From: Histidinibacterium lentulum
Lineage (GTDB): Bacteria > Pseudomonadota > Alphaproteobacteria > Rhodobacterales > Rhodobacteraceae
Assembly: GCF_003789055.1 (NCBI RefSeq)
Contig: NZ_ML119082.1
Location: 186,001 to 250,000, forward strand
Length of the DNA: 64,000 bases
Direction: 5' to 3'
Position 1 is the first letter of the stretch. Every line of letters begins with the position of its first letter. Under the pieces are notes generated by a model. The model made no database searches. It worked only from the letters and a program-made list of their open reading frames with translations, and was not told the DNA's origin. The position numbers and the translations under genes were made by a program. Shown here in pieces: positions 1-8,336 of the stretch.

Positions 1-191
1 ATCGCGCTTCGGAACCGGGGGATCCGCGCCGGGGCAGGAAGGCGGGAGCGCATCGCGATCCGAGAGCCCCGCAGTGGGGGCGTCCTGCTGCGTCGAAGTT
101 CCGACCGCCTCGCCGGACACTCCGCGCCGTCCCGGGGTCGCGCGGCCCGGTGCAGGGGATGCGCCACCCCGGAGAGGCGACGCAGAGCGGG
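1..191. other. Non-coding left edge
   Basis: This stretch lies downstream of the cytochrome c gene, which is on the minus strand. I see no convincing gene, terminator or RNA here. Short open frames exist but have the arbitrary composition expected of GC-rich DNA. Confidence 0.5.
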
Positions 192-668
192 TCACTCCCG
201 GGCCCGCGCGACCTCCTCGGCCGTCACCGCGCCGAAATCGCCTTCGACGAAATCGTTGCCGAAGTGCGACCTGATATAGTTGACCAGGTCCGCGATCTGC
301 TGATCGTCGAGGAGGCTTCCAAAGGGCGGCATCCCGGCCTGGCCGTGCACCACGACGTTCACCGGATAGGCCGGTGCCTCGAGGAGCGGATTGTCGGCAA
401 GGGCGGGGTATTCGCCCGCACCCACGGCGCCCTCTCCGTCCGGCATGTGGCACCCGGCGCAGACGGCGTTGTAAACCGCCTCGCCGCCCTCGTGCGGGAT
501 GTTCCCGTCACCGCGGAAGGTCCGGAACTCCTCTTCGGTCGGCGTGAAGGTGCGGAAGTCCGACGCGGGGTCTCCCTCGGATGTCTCCACAGGGGGCGGT
601 GCCTCCTGCGCCGCGGCAAAGCCGGCGGTGAGCAGGGCGAAAGGCAGGATCGTCTTCGTCAGGGTCAT
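192..668 (-). CDS. Exported c-type cytochrome
   Basis: A 158-residue mono-haem cytochrome c that should act in the periplasm. Residues 1-21 form a Sec signal (hydrophobic core ending AAAQ). The haem-binding CAGCH sits at residues 70-74, and a Met near residue 113 (GQAGMPPFGS) is the likely sixth ligand; the C-terminal helix pattern DLVNYIR is typical of the class I fold. It lies 11 bases downstream of the flavin amine oxidase gene on the same strand, so the two are almost certainly co-transcribed. That pairing suggests the cytochrome accepts electrons from the oxidase, as known for the NicA2/CycN pair of nicotine-degrading Pseudomonas. The fold and export are clear; the partnership is inferred from position. 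Confidence 0.92.
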   Translation of the reverse strand: MTLTKTILPFALLTAGFAAAQEAPPPVETSEGDPASDFRTFTPTEEEFRTFRGDGNIPHEGGEAVYNAVCAGCHMPDGEGAVGAGEYPALADNPLLEAPAYPVNVVVHGQAGMPPFGSLLDDQQIADLVNYIRSHFGNDFVEGDFGAVTAEEVARARE

Positions 669-679
669 CTCCGGTCTCC

Positions 680-2260
680 TCAGCGCTGCGCCGTGGCGCG
701 TTCGTGAAGCTGCTGGATGGCGTCAAGCGCCGAGAGGATCGCCCCCTCCTGCCAGGCCGGCAGGTAGGACAGATGCTCGCCGGCCAGCGCGATCCGGTCG
801 CCCTCGCCCATGCGCACCGTCTCCTCGTAGTCGCGCTCCTTGTCCTCCCAGATGCCGTAACAGCCGAGCACCCAGGGCACCTTGTGCCAGGGCACGCTGA
901 CGGCGGTCTTGAACTCGTCGGGGTATTGCGGGTGGATTCGCGCACCGTATTCCAGGACCCAGCGCGTGCGTTCGTCGGGCTGCATCGCGTTGAACTGGTA
1001 GGCGGGCGCCCCCCAGCAATAGGCGCCGAGCAGGACCCCGCCGCCGGACTTCAGATAGTCGTTCGACGGATAGCTTATGAGCGAGATCGGCAGATCGGTA
1101 TAGGTGATCCCCCCGTAGATGTGCTCGTCCTCCTCCCAGAAGCGGCGGCGGAACTCGAGCCCGGCCTTGAAGCCGTCGGCGTAGTACATCGTCTCGATGG
1201 CGCGGGCGCGCGTGCCGGAAAAGCCGTGGTCCATCTGCCCGAGGATCGAGAACGGGATCGTGCAGACGCACCAGTCGGCGGTGATCTCCGTCACCTCGCC
1301 GGGCGCGGCCGCGTCGACATAGCCCGCCGTGACGCCGGTCTCGTCCTGACGCAGGCTCACGACCTTGGCGTTGTAGGTGATGACGTCGCCCACTTCCCGC
1401 TCGAAGGCCCGCGCGATCATGTCCATCCCGCCCACGGGCTGGAAGATCGCCTGCTGGTGGTGGACGGTCTCGGCATCCGGCAGCCAGCGCCAGAGGCGGC
1501 TGTCGAGCAGCGTCTCGAGATCCATGGGCTCCGACGGCACGCCCTTGGCGTTGCGCCCGCCGCCCGGCCAGCGCTCAAAGCCGCGATAATCGGACGTCTC
1601 CTCGCTCATGACATAGGCGTAATCCTCGGTGAGCGTGCCATAATCCCGAAGCGCCTCGAGAAGCAGCGCGCGATCCTCCTCGGTCAGCTCCTCGTCGAGC
1701 GCGCCGCTGTTGGTGGCCTTCGCCAGAAGCTCCGCCACATGGCCGCGGAAATCCGTGGCCACCTCGCGATACCGTTGCGGCGCGCCGCCGAACGCCTCGC
1801 TCCGATGGAGATAGGCGTTGTGATTCTCCTGGATGAAGGGCTGAAGCTCGACTCCGAGCCTGCGGCAGTAGTCGAGGATGGCATAGTGATTGTACGGGAT
1901 TCGCCAGGGACCGGGGTTGAAATAGTTCCCCTCATCGAAGTCCACGGACTGCGTCGCGCCGCCCATCTCGGTGTAGGCGTCGCCGCCCCGCAGAGTCCAG
2001 CAGCGCCCGCCGGCCTTCTCGCGGTATTCGAGGATCTGCACCTCGTAGCCCGCGGCCCTCAGCTCCAGCGCCGCCGTCAGCCCCGCGAGACCCGCACCAA
2101 GGATCAGGACCCGCTGCCCGCCGCCGTCGCCGGTCAGCTCGATCGGTCCGGTGTAGGTCGATTCCTGTGCGAAGCCGATGCTCGCCATCGCGGAATACAT
2201 CGCCGCCGTGCCGGCCGTCGTCCCGATCGTCGTGAGCAGCTCACGTCGTGTCATTGCCAT
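680..2260 (-). CDS. Tat-exported flavin monoamine oxidase family protein
   Basis: A 526-residue FAD-dependent amine oxidase/dehydrogenase. The start at 2260 (MAMTRREL) is chosen over an upstream in-frame codon because a GGGAGAG site precedes it and the protein then opens with a twin-arginine motif (TRRELL, residues 4-9) and a hydrophobic stretch ending SIGFAQ near residue 32, indicating Tat export of a folded flavoprotein. The dinucleotide-binding GAGLAG is at residues 55-60, followed by the GGR flavin motif at 84-86; the C-terminal GEHLSYLPAWQEGAI segment is the second flavin-contact motif of the family. The substrate is an amine but cannot be named. The neighbouring cytochrome c suggests it works as a periplasmic dehydrogenase rather than an O2-using oxidase. 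Confidence 0.9.
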   Translation of the reverse strand: MAMTRRELLTTIGTTAGTAAMYSAMASIGFAQESTYTGPIELTGDGGGQRVLILGAGLAGLTAALELRAAGYEVQILEYREKAGGRCWTLRGGDAYTEMGGATQSVDFDEGNYFNPGPWRIPYNHYAILDYCRRLGVELQPFIQENHNAYLHRSEAFGGAPQRYREVATDFRGHVAELLAKATNSGALDEELTEEDRALLLEALRDYGTLTEDYAYVMSEETSDYRGFERWPGGGRNAKGVPSEPMDLETLLDSRLWRWLPDAETVHHQQAIFQPVGGMDMIARAFEREVGDVITYNAKVVSLRQDETGVTAGYVDAAAPGEVTEITADWCVCTIPFSILGQMDHGFSGTRARAIETMYYADGFKAGLEFRRRFWEEDEHIYGGITYTDLPISLISYPSNDYLKSGGGVLLGAYCWGAPAYQFNAMQPDERTRWVLEYGARIHPQYPDEFKTAVSVPWHKVPWVLGCYGIWEDKERDYEETVRMGEGDRIALAGEHLSYLPAWQEGAILSALDAIQQLHERATAQR

Positions 2261-2416
2261 GGCCTCTCTCCCTTCCTTGCAAGTGGGAGGGCCTCCCGGC
2301 CTGAGTGACGAAGAAGCACCGCCCGCAGACGACCAACCGCACCGCACCGGGCGTGTTCCGGGAAAGGCCGGTCGACGGACCCGGACCAGGGCGCTCCCGT
2401 CGACTCCCGCCGGCCC

Positions 2417-3985
2417 TCAGCCCGGGGCGCGGCTCCCCCCGCTCGCCAGCAGGAAGAAGTAGGGAGCGGAGCGCCGCATCTCCATCAGCCCGAGGACGCG
2501 CCTTGCGTCGATGCGCCGGAAATGGTCGACGATCGGCTGCCGGTCATAGATCATGGCGGCGCTCGCCGTGCCGCGGAAACCGACGGTCGCGAGACGGGCC
2601 GCCGGCCTGCGGGTCCGAAAGACGGGCAGAACGAGCCGGAACGCCCCGCATGTCACGCCACTGCCGGCGAGTCGCGGCCAGCGCAGCGCGAGGCCGAGGG
2701 GCATCCGGCGCGGGTCGAGCGCGATCCCGGGACCGAAAATCAGCGGGTCGACGTCGTCGCAACTCCGGAAACGCTTGCCCTGCCAGCCGAGACGTTCGAG
2801 CAGGCCGTCGAACGGATGGTCTGTCGGCAGTCCGACGCCGCTCCAGTCGCCAAGCATCTCCTCGGGCAGGACGGGCGGAAGGCCGTCGAACCGCGCGAGC
2901 GCCGCCTCCCGCGACAGGCCGTCCCGGCGCCAGCGGCGGACCCAGTTCGGCTCCGGACTCCTGCGCGATCCGGCCCGGGCCCTGGGCGAGTCCGGGTCGA
3001 GCACCTCCGCCAGTTCTGCGGCCAACGCGCCCGGCCGGTCGCCGTATCGGGCCGAGTGATGAAAGGCCGTGACGCGCCGTGCGCCCGCGGTCCGCGCGAT
3101 CTCCCCCGCGGCGCGGGCCGTAAGATGCGCCGTCTGGGCAGCGAGGTGCCGGTCGGCATCGAGAAACGGGGTCTCGATGAAGAGATGGTCGGCCCCGGAG
3201 GCCAGGCGCACGATCCGGTCTCGGTTCGCCGCGGTATCGGCGGCGTCCGTGACATAGACCACCCGCTGGCCGCGCTGGGTCCTGAAGACCCGCCCGCGCA
3301 GGTCGCCCAGTGGCACCGGGCCGCGGCCTGGAACCTCGACCCGATGCTCGTCCGGCGCCTCCCCGCGGATCGCCCGCTTGGCCTCGTCGAGCCAGGGCCC
3401 GACCGACAGGCCCTGCTCCTCGAGCGCGGTCTTCCAGACGTTGACGCGAATGCTCTCCTGGAGGGCGAAAGCGAGGGACGGAATGCCGTGGTCGAGCGCC
3501 ACGCCTTCCACGGCGAGATCGTCCTCGGCGAGTACAGTGCCCTCGGGATGGACCGGCGGCGGCAGGTCGCGGCGACGGAACGCCTCCCGGGCGCGGAACT
3601 CGACGGCCCGCGCGATGCGGCGCCCATCGAAGTCGCTGACGGAGAGGCGGAAATCGACCGAGGTTTCGTCGAGAAGATTCCAGGTGAAGGCGCCGAGACG
3701 GTTCTCCACCTGCTCCACGAAGCCCTCGGGGCCGAGGATGCCGAGCGGATGCGGGCGATGCAGTCGCAATCGCAGAAGACGGTCGAAGCCCGCCACATGG
3801 TCCATGTGGGCATGGGAAACGAAGACATGGCTGACCCGCAGAAGCTCCCTAGGACTGAGCCGCGCGAGGTCGCCCATGTCGAAGAGCATGGCACGCCGAC
3901 CGAAGCGGAAATCGAGATAGACGCCGGGATCGCCGTCCGGCGGATTGACGAGGCGTGGCTGCACGAGCTGGGTCATGGAGGACAT
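2417..3985 (-). CDS. MBL-fold (RNase Z-like) hydrolase fused to GXWXG/DUF4334-like domains
   Basis: A 522-residue protein with two recognisable parts. Residues 1 to about 330 are a metallo-beta-lactamase fold of the RNase Z/ElaC type, with the metal-binding SHAHMDH at 57-63, later Asp and His ligands (VTDAAD near 245-250, AFHHSARYG near 307-315) and a LFIETPF segment. After a basic linker, residues about 367-420 (MLGDWSG, DHPFDGLLE, GWQGKRF) match the GXWXG domain and about 465-513 (FRGTASAAMIYDRQPIVDHF, VLGLMEMR) match DUF4334. These two domains normally form a separate small protein. No stop or frameshift is seen between the parts. Catalytic residues for a phosphodiesterase-type reaction are present; the substrate and the role of the C-terminal half are unknown. 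An ATG four codons in (3976) is an alternative start. Confidence 0.85.
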   Translation of the reverse strand: MSSMTQLVQPRLVNPPDGDPGVYLDFRFGRRAMLFDMGDLARLSPRELLRVSHVFVSHAHMDHVAGFDRLLRLRLHRPHPLGILGPEGFVEQVENRLGAFTWNLLDETSVDFRLSVSDFDGRRIARAVEFRAREAFRRRDLPPPVHPEGTVLAEDDLAVEGVALDHGIPSLAFALQESIRVNVWKTALEEQGLSVGPWLDEAKRAIRGEAPDEHRVEVPGRGPVPLGDLRGRVFRTQRGQRVVYVTDAADTAANRDRIVRLASGADHLFIETPFLDADRHLAAQTAHLTARAAGEIARTAGARRVTAFHHSARYGDRPGALAAELAEVLDPDSPRARAGSRRSPEPNWVRRWRRDGLSREAALARFDGLPPVLPEEMLGDWSGVGLPTDHPFDGLLERLGWQGKRFRSCDDVDPLIFGPGIALDPRRMPLGLALRWPRLAGSGVTCGAFRLVLPVFRTRRPAARLATVGFRGTASAAMIYDRQPIVDHFRRIDARRVLGLMEMRRSAPYFFLLASGGSRAPG

Positions 3986-4349
3986 CTAGCAGAGATGGAT
4001 CGAACAGGCCCGCCGTTCGCCCGCCGGATTGCCCGCGTGCCAGCCCCTGGTCCCGCTCTTCGGCATCGTTCGGGACGGCTGTCGCGCTCATGCGCCTGAA
4101 ATCGCCCGCCCCCGCGCGGCGGAGGCCGTCGCCCCCGGGTTCCGCTCGGCGCAGGCTCGGGCCGGTTCGGGGCCCGCCGGGCACGATCCCGGCGGGAGCG
4201 CCCGCACGCGCCGGCGTGCAGCGCCTCGCGCCCGGGCGGGGCGTCACGTCGGCCGGAGCGCCGGGGCGGAAACCGCGTCGCCACGCTTTCGCCTGTCCCT
4301 CCCGCGCCGCGTCGGCCCCATCCGGATCGCGCCCGGCGGTCGGCGGCCC
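3986..4349. other. Non-coding gap downstream of decayed dhaK
   Basis: About 360 bases between the MBL-fusion gene and the recognisable part of the dhaK remnant. Very GC-rich with open frames on both strands but no protein family I recognise. By position it probably includes the fully eroded 3' part of dhaK. Confidence 0.5.
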
Positions 4350-4590
4350 CGGCGCGGCTCGCCGTGAATGCCCATGCCGATCTCCATCTCCCCCTCGGGC
4401 AGGTCGGAATTCGGGCGCCCCGTCGGCGGCAGCGTGCAGGCCGACAGCGCCACGCCCATGGTCCGCGTCGCGCGCCGCCGCGGTCTCCACCGCCTCGGGG
4501 GACAGGCCCAGGGCACGGACGGGCCGGATGGGCCGACACCATGCCCGCGATCAGCTCCCCGATCAGCCGGTCCGCCGCGTCGATCAGCCT
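4350..4590 (-). pseudogene. Remnant of a DhaK-type (dihydroxyacetone/erythrulose) kinase
   Basis: Minus-strand fragments of a DhaK-family kinase in different frames. Beginning at the 3' end of the GlpD-like gene, one frame reads LIDAADRLIGELIAGMVSAH, which matches the start of DhaK (normally LI-D...V-EMLEG...AHP). It is followed at once by LGLSPEAVETAAARDAD and then, after a frameshift, by MGVALSACTLPPTGRPNSDL and EMEIGMGIHGEP, which belong to the middle of DhaK. So well over 100 codons are missing inside, the frame is broken, and the C-terminal part is not recognisable. In tetritol pathways DhaK-type enzymes phosphorylate erythrulose, which fits the locus. It was the last gene of the polyol operon, apparently overlapping the dehydrogenase gene. 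Confidence 0.75.
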
Positions 4591-6302
4591 TCTCTTCGGT
4601 CCCGTCCCTCCTGCCCCGCCCCGACGAGGATGCCCCGATCCCCCTCCCGCCGGAGGGTCATGCCGTGGCGCCGCCTCAGAAGCTCCGCCAGGGCCTCGAG
4701 CTCCTCGGCCTGACGGTCCTCTCCCCAGCCCAGAACCTCTCCCGCCAGGGCGCAGATGCGCCGGGCCAGCCCCGCGTCGATCCGGCCGGTGATCGCAAGG
4801 TCCGTCCGCCGCAGGACGATGTCCTCGAGCCGTCCCACCCGTTCCGCCCGCGCGATCCACCGGATCTCCGCCTCGCTGTAGCCGGCCCCGAGCCAGACCG
4901 GCTCCGCCCCTTCCGCCTCGGCGACCGCCGCCGCCGTCGTCCCGTAGCGTGCCAGAAGCTGCAGCGCCCGCTCCTCGTCCACCCCCGTCTTCGTGGCGCA
5001 GCCCCTCGCCCAGGCAGCCCTCGCCTCGGCCCCGTCCGGCATGTCCCTTCCCCCGCCGATCGGCATCAGGTCCGTGGCGCAGCGCCGCGCCCGGCCCAGC
5101 CCGGCCAGCACCACGTCCGCTACCTCCGCCGCGAAGGCGCGGTAGGTCGTCCACTTGCCGCCGACGAGCGAGATGACCGGGAACGGCCTCTCCCCCGACG
5201 CCGCCGCGACCGGCGCGGAATGATCCCGCGAGATCAGCCCCGGCGCGACACCCTCCGAGGCCGGCAGGGGCCGCACCCCCGCATAGGCATGGACGATCTG
5301 GCTCTCCCGGAACTCGAGCCCCGGCAGAAGGTCCCTCAGCGCGCCGAGAAAATAGGCCACCTCCGCTTCGGTGCAGTGCGCGGCATCCGGATCGTCGTCC
5401 GGAATGTCGGTCGATCCCACCAGCGCCCGCCCCGCATGGGGAAAGACCAGCAGGATCCGCCCGTCCTCCCCCTCGAAATAGATCATCCGCCCGTCGAGCT
5501 GCCGCAGCAACTCCGGATGGTCGAGCAGGATGTGCGAGCCCTTCGTGCCCCCGATCAGCCGCGTCTCGAGCCCCAGACAGGCGTTGACCCCGTCGATCCA
5601 GGGCCCCGCCGCGTTCACAACCACCTTCGGGCGAAAGCGCCGCGCAGGGCCGCGCTGCGGCGCCACCGTCACCACGCCCGCCTCCTGTCCCGTCACCGGC
5701 GCCCAGGTCAGCGCCTCGGAGCCCGGCGCATCTCTCAGACCGTCCTGCACCAGCTCCAGCACCAGCCGCTCCGGCGCGGTGATCGCCGCATCGTAATAGG
5801 TGCCCGCCGCCTTGATCCGCGGCGTCAATGCGGGCAGCCCGGCAAGCGCCTTCCTGCGCGACAGGAACCCGTGCCCCGGCATCACCCGCGCCCTCGCGCC
5901 GAAGCGGTCGTAAAGCACCAGACCCGCCTTGATCAGCACCGCCCCCCGGCTGCGCTGCGACGAAGGACGCCCGAAGAAAGTCCGGATCGCGGGCCAGATG
6001 CCCTTGGCCCAGGACTGGATCGGAATGAGCGTCGGCAGCGGCCGCACCAGATGCGGCGCGTTCCTCAGCAGCAGGTTCCGCTCGTAGGTCGCCTCCGCCA
6101 CCAGCCGGAACTCCCCGGTCTCGAGATATTTGAGCCCGCCATGGATCAGCCGAGACGGCGCGGCGCTGGTGCCCGAGCCGAAATCGCCCTTGTCCACTAT
6201 CGCACAGTTCAGCCCCTGCGCGCAGAGATCGCGAAAGAGCCCGGCGCCGTTGATGCCCGCGCCGACGATCAACACGTCGAGCTCGGTCACCTCGTCAGCC
6301 AT
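4584..6302 (-). CDS. FAD-dependent glycerol-3-phosphate dehydrogenase-like (second EryB-type) enzyme
   Basis: A 572-residue GlpD/EryB-family flavoprotein expected to oxidise a polyol phosphate at the inner face of the membrane and pass electrons to quinone. The start at 6302 gives MADEVTELDVLIVGAGINGA, with the FAD-binding GAGINGAG at 14-21, the typical HGGLKYLE at 54-61, the VNAAGPW motif and a C-terminal helical domain. Its ATG overlaps the stop of the upstream FGGY kinase by 8 bases. It is a paralogue of EryB at 12397-13908 but is clearly diverged, with a longer C-terminus. Together with the adjacent kinase it makes a second kinase/dehydrogenase pair, perhaps for a different tetritol or pentitol or for glycerol. 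The substrate is unproven. Confidence 0.88.
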   Translation of the reverse strand: MADEVTELDVLIVGAGINGAGLFRDLCAQGLNCAIVDKGDFGSGTSAAPSRLIHGGLKYLETGEFRLVAEATYERNLLLRNAPHLVRPLPTLIPIQSWAKGIWPAIRTFFGRPSSQRSRGAVLIKAGLVLYDRFGARARVMPGHGFLSRRKALAGLPALTPRIKAAGTYYDAAITAPERLVLELVQDGLRDAPGSEALTWAPVTGQEAGVVTVAPQRGPARRFRPKVVVNAAGPWIDGVNACLGLETRLIGGTKGSHILLDHPELLRQLDGRMIYFEGEDGRILLVFPHAGRALVGSTDIPDDDPDAAHCTEAEVAYFLGALRDLLPGLEFRESQIVHAYAGVRPLPASEGVAPGLISRDHSAPVAAASGERPFPVISLVGGKWTTYRAFAAEVADVVLAGLGRARRCATDLMPIGGGRDMPDGAEARAAWARGCATKTGVDEERALQLLARYGTTAAAVAEAEGAEPVWLGAGYSEAEIRWIARAERVGRLEDIVLRRTDLAITGRIDAGLARRICALAGEVLGWGEDRQAEELEALAELLRRRHGMTLRREGDRGILVGAGQEGRDRREG

Positions 6303-7833
6303 CCCCCGGCGTCCTGCCCTGCACGTCAAGCGCATTGACCGCGCCCCAGGTCCCCTCCAGCGCCGCGGCGGAGGCAAGGTAGGTCCGATAGCGCCCCTCG
6401 TAATGCGCCCGCCGCCCCCCGTCCGGCACATACCGCACCGACGCCGCCGCCAGATCGCGCGGGTCGGCGTCGAACCGCGAAAAGAGCCCCACCGCCGCCC
6501 CCGCGCAAAGCGCCGCGCCCCAGGCCGCCGCCTCGTCGGTCTCGGTGACCGTGACGGGCATCCCCAGCACGTCGGCAAAGAGCTGCGCCACGGCGGGGTT
6601 GCGCGAGGCGCCCCCGGTCAGCCGCGCCTCCTCCGCCGGGAAGGCGCCGCGCAACAGGTCCACATGCTCCCGGTGGTTGAAGACGATCCCCTCCATCAGC
6701 GCCGCCAGCACGTCGCCCCGGTCGTGCCAGCCGCGCAGACCGATCAGGCTCGCGCTCGGCTCCGCCCCCCGGGGCGAACCGAAGAGATAGGGGTGGTAGA
6801 TCACCGAAGAGGCCCGGCTCAGCCCCCGTTTCAGCTCCCCCGAGAGCGCCTCATGGATGCTGCGCCCCTCCCTCTCGGCCAGGATGCGATCCGCGCCGCA
6901 GAAGGTGCCGAGGAACCAGTCGTAATTCGTCGTCGAGGCGGGCGAGATCGACATGGTGTTCCACAGACCCGGCTCGATCGCCGAGCGGCAGAACCAGCCG
7001 GGATCGACCGCGGGCGCGGCAGAGACGCATTCGTTGATCGAATAGGTCCCTGCGACGATCCCCACGATGCCCGGTTGATGGGCGCCGATCCCCAGCGCCG
7101 AGGCGGTCACGTCATGGAGCCCCGCCGCCACCGGCGTGCCCTCGGCCAGCCCCGTCAGCGCCGCCGCCTCCGCCGTCACCGCGCCCACGACTTGCGCCGA
7201 ATGGCCCACCTCGGGCAGCGCGTCCCTTAGCGCCCCGAGCCCGAAGAGCGCGAGCGCCTCCTCGGACCAGGCCTGCGTGCCCACATCGGCAAAGGAGGTG
7301 CTGGCCTCGGTCCGGTCCGTCCCGATGGTCCCCGTCAGCCGCGCCCTCAGCCAGTCCTTGCAGGCCAGCAGATGCCCGATCCGGGCAAAGCGTTCCGGCT
7401 CCCGGTCCCTTATCCAGCGCAGCAGCGCCGAGGGGGCCGAGGCATGGGGCACCTGCCCGGTGATCCGCAGACTGTCCGCGCCCGTCCCGTCCGCCTGCCA
7501 GTCCCGGACGACCTCCGCCGCGCGGCTGTCGAGCGACAGGACCCCCCGTCCCAGCGGCGCCGCCTCCCGGTCCAGCAGGTAGACCCCGTCACCATGGGCC
7601 GTGGCCGCCACCGCGGCGATCCCGCCCGGCGCCGTGCCGCTCGCCGCCATCGCCTCCCGGATCGCCGAGGCGGTCTGCCGCCACAGGTCGTCCATGTCCC
7701 GCTCCACATGGCGCGGAGCGGGCATCGACTGCCGCACGTTGCGCCGGGCGACGGCGACCTGACGGCCTTCGGTGTCGAAGATCACCGCCTTCGTCACCGT
7801 GAGCCCGCTGTCGATGGCCAGGATCCGGCTCAT
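6295..7833 (-). CDS. FGGY-family carbohydrate kinase (second polyol kinase)
   Basis: A 512-residue sugar/polyol kinase of the FGGY family (ASKHA fold). The N-terminal phosphate-binding loop (LAIDSGLTVTKAVIFDTEG) and the C-terminal nucleotide-binding block (LTGGASRNPAVAQLFADVLG, then AAWGAALCAGAA) are intact. A GGAGG site precedes the ATG, and 32 bases separate it from the rpiB-like gene upstream. It sits in the erythritol operon beside a GlpD-like dehydrogenase but is not a close copy of EryA, so it probably phosphorylates a related polyol. The family covers erythritol, glycerol, xylulose and ribulose kinases; motifs alone do not settle the substrate. Confidence 0.88.
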   Translation of the reverse strand: MSRILAIDSGLTVTKAVIFDTEGRQVAVARRNVRQSMPAPRHVERDMDDLWRQTASAIREAMAASGTAPGGIAAVAATAHGDGVYLLDREAAPLGRGVLSLDSRAAEVVRDWQADGTGADSLRITGQVPHASAPSALLRWIRDREPERFARIGHLLACKDWLRARLTGTIGTDRTEASTSFADVGTQAWSEEALALFGLGALRDALPEVGHSAQVVGAVTAEAAALTGLAEGTPVAAGLHDVTASALGIGAHQPGIVGIVAGTYSINECVSAAPAVDPGWFCRSAIEPGLWNTMSISPASTTNYDWFLGTFCGADRILAEREGRSIHEALSGELKRGLSRASSVIYHPYLFGSPRGAEPSASLIGLRGWHDRGDVLAALMEGIVFNHREHVDLLRGAFPAEEARLTGGASRNPAVAQLFADVLGMPVTVTETDEAAAWGAALCAGAAVGLFSRFDADPRDLAAASVRYVPDGGRRAHYEGRYRTYLASAAALEGTWGAVNALDVQGRTPGDG

Positions 7834-7865
7834 CCCCGCGCCCCCTCCGGCGCCGGCACGGCCGC

Positions 7866-8321
7866 CTAGTCCTTCCGGTGGCGCGCGTCGACCGCGTCGA
7901 TGGCGTTCACGTTCCCGGCCGACCGCCCCTCGGGATCGAAGCTGGCCCCCAGAAAGGCGTCCGCGATGTCCTTGGCCAGCTCCGCCCCGATGACCCGAGC
8001 GCCCATGGTGATGATCTGCGCGTTGTTCGAGGTCGCGGCCTTTCCCGCCGAATAGGTGTCATGGCATTGCGCGGCGCGGATGCCCGGCACCTTGTTCGCC
8101 GCCATCTGCACGCCGATGCCGGTCCCGCAGACGAGGATCGCCCGCTCGTACTCCCCCGCCATCACCGCCGAGGCCACGCGCTCGGACATGTCGGCATAGA
8201 ACTTGTCCGGCCCGTCTCCGGTGCGCGAGACCTCCGATACCTCGTGCCTCTCCGCAAGATACTCCGCCAGAACCTTGGCAAGGCCCTCTCCGGCGCTGTC
8301 GCCGGCCACTGCGATCTTCAT
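7866..8321 (-). CDS. eryI: RpiB/LacAB-family isomerase, D-erythrose-4-phosphate forming (EryI-like)
   Basis: A 151-residue RpiB-fold sugar-phosphate isomerase. The catalytic Cys is Cys65 in VCGTGIGV, the ring-opening region HDTYSA is at 87-92, and the anion-hole segment [16 protein letters not shown] follows, all as in RpiB. In Brucella the equivalent gene next to eryH catalyses the last step of erythritol breakdown, giving D-erythrose-4-phosphate for the pentose phosphate pathway; the identical gene order here supports that role over a housekeeping ribose-5-phosphate isomerase. An AAGGAAGG site lies upstream, and the gene follows the TIM-like gene by 15 bases. Confidence 0.88.
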   Translation of the reverse strand: MKIAVAGDSAGEGLAKVLAEYLAERHEVSEVSRTGDGPDKFYADMSERVASAVMAGEYERAILVCGTGIGVQMAANKVPGIRAAQCHDTYSAGKAATSNNAQIITMGARVIGAELAKDIADAFLGASFDPEGRSAGNVNAIDAVDARHRKD

Positions 8322-8336
8322 GATGACCCCTTCCTT

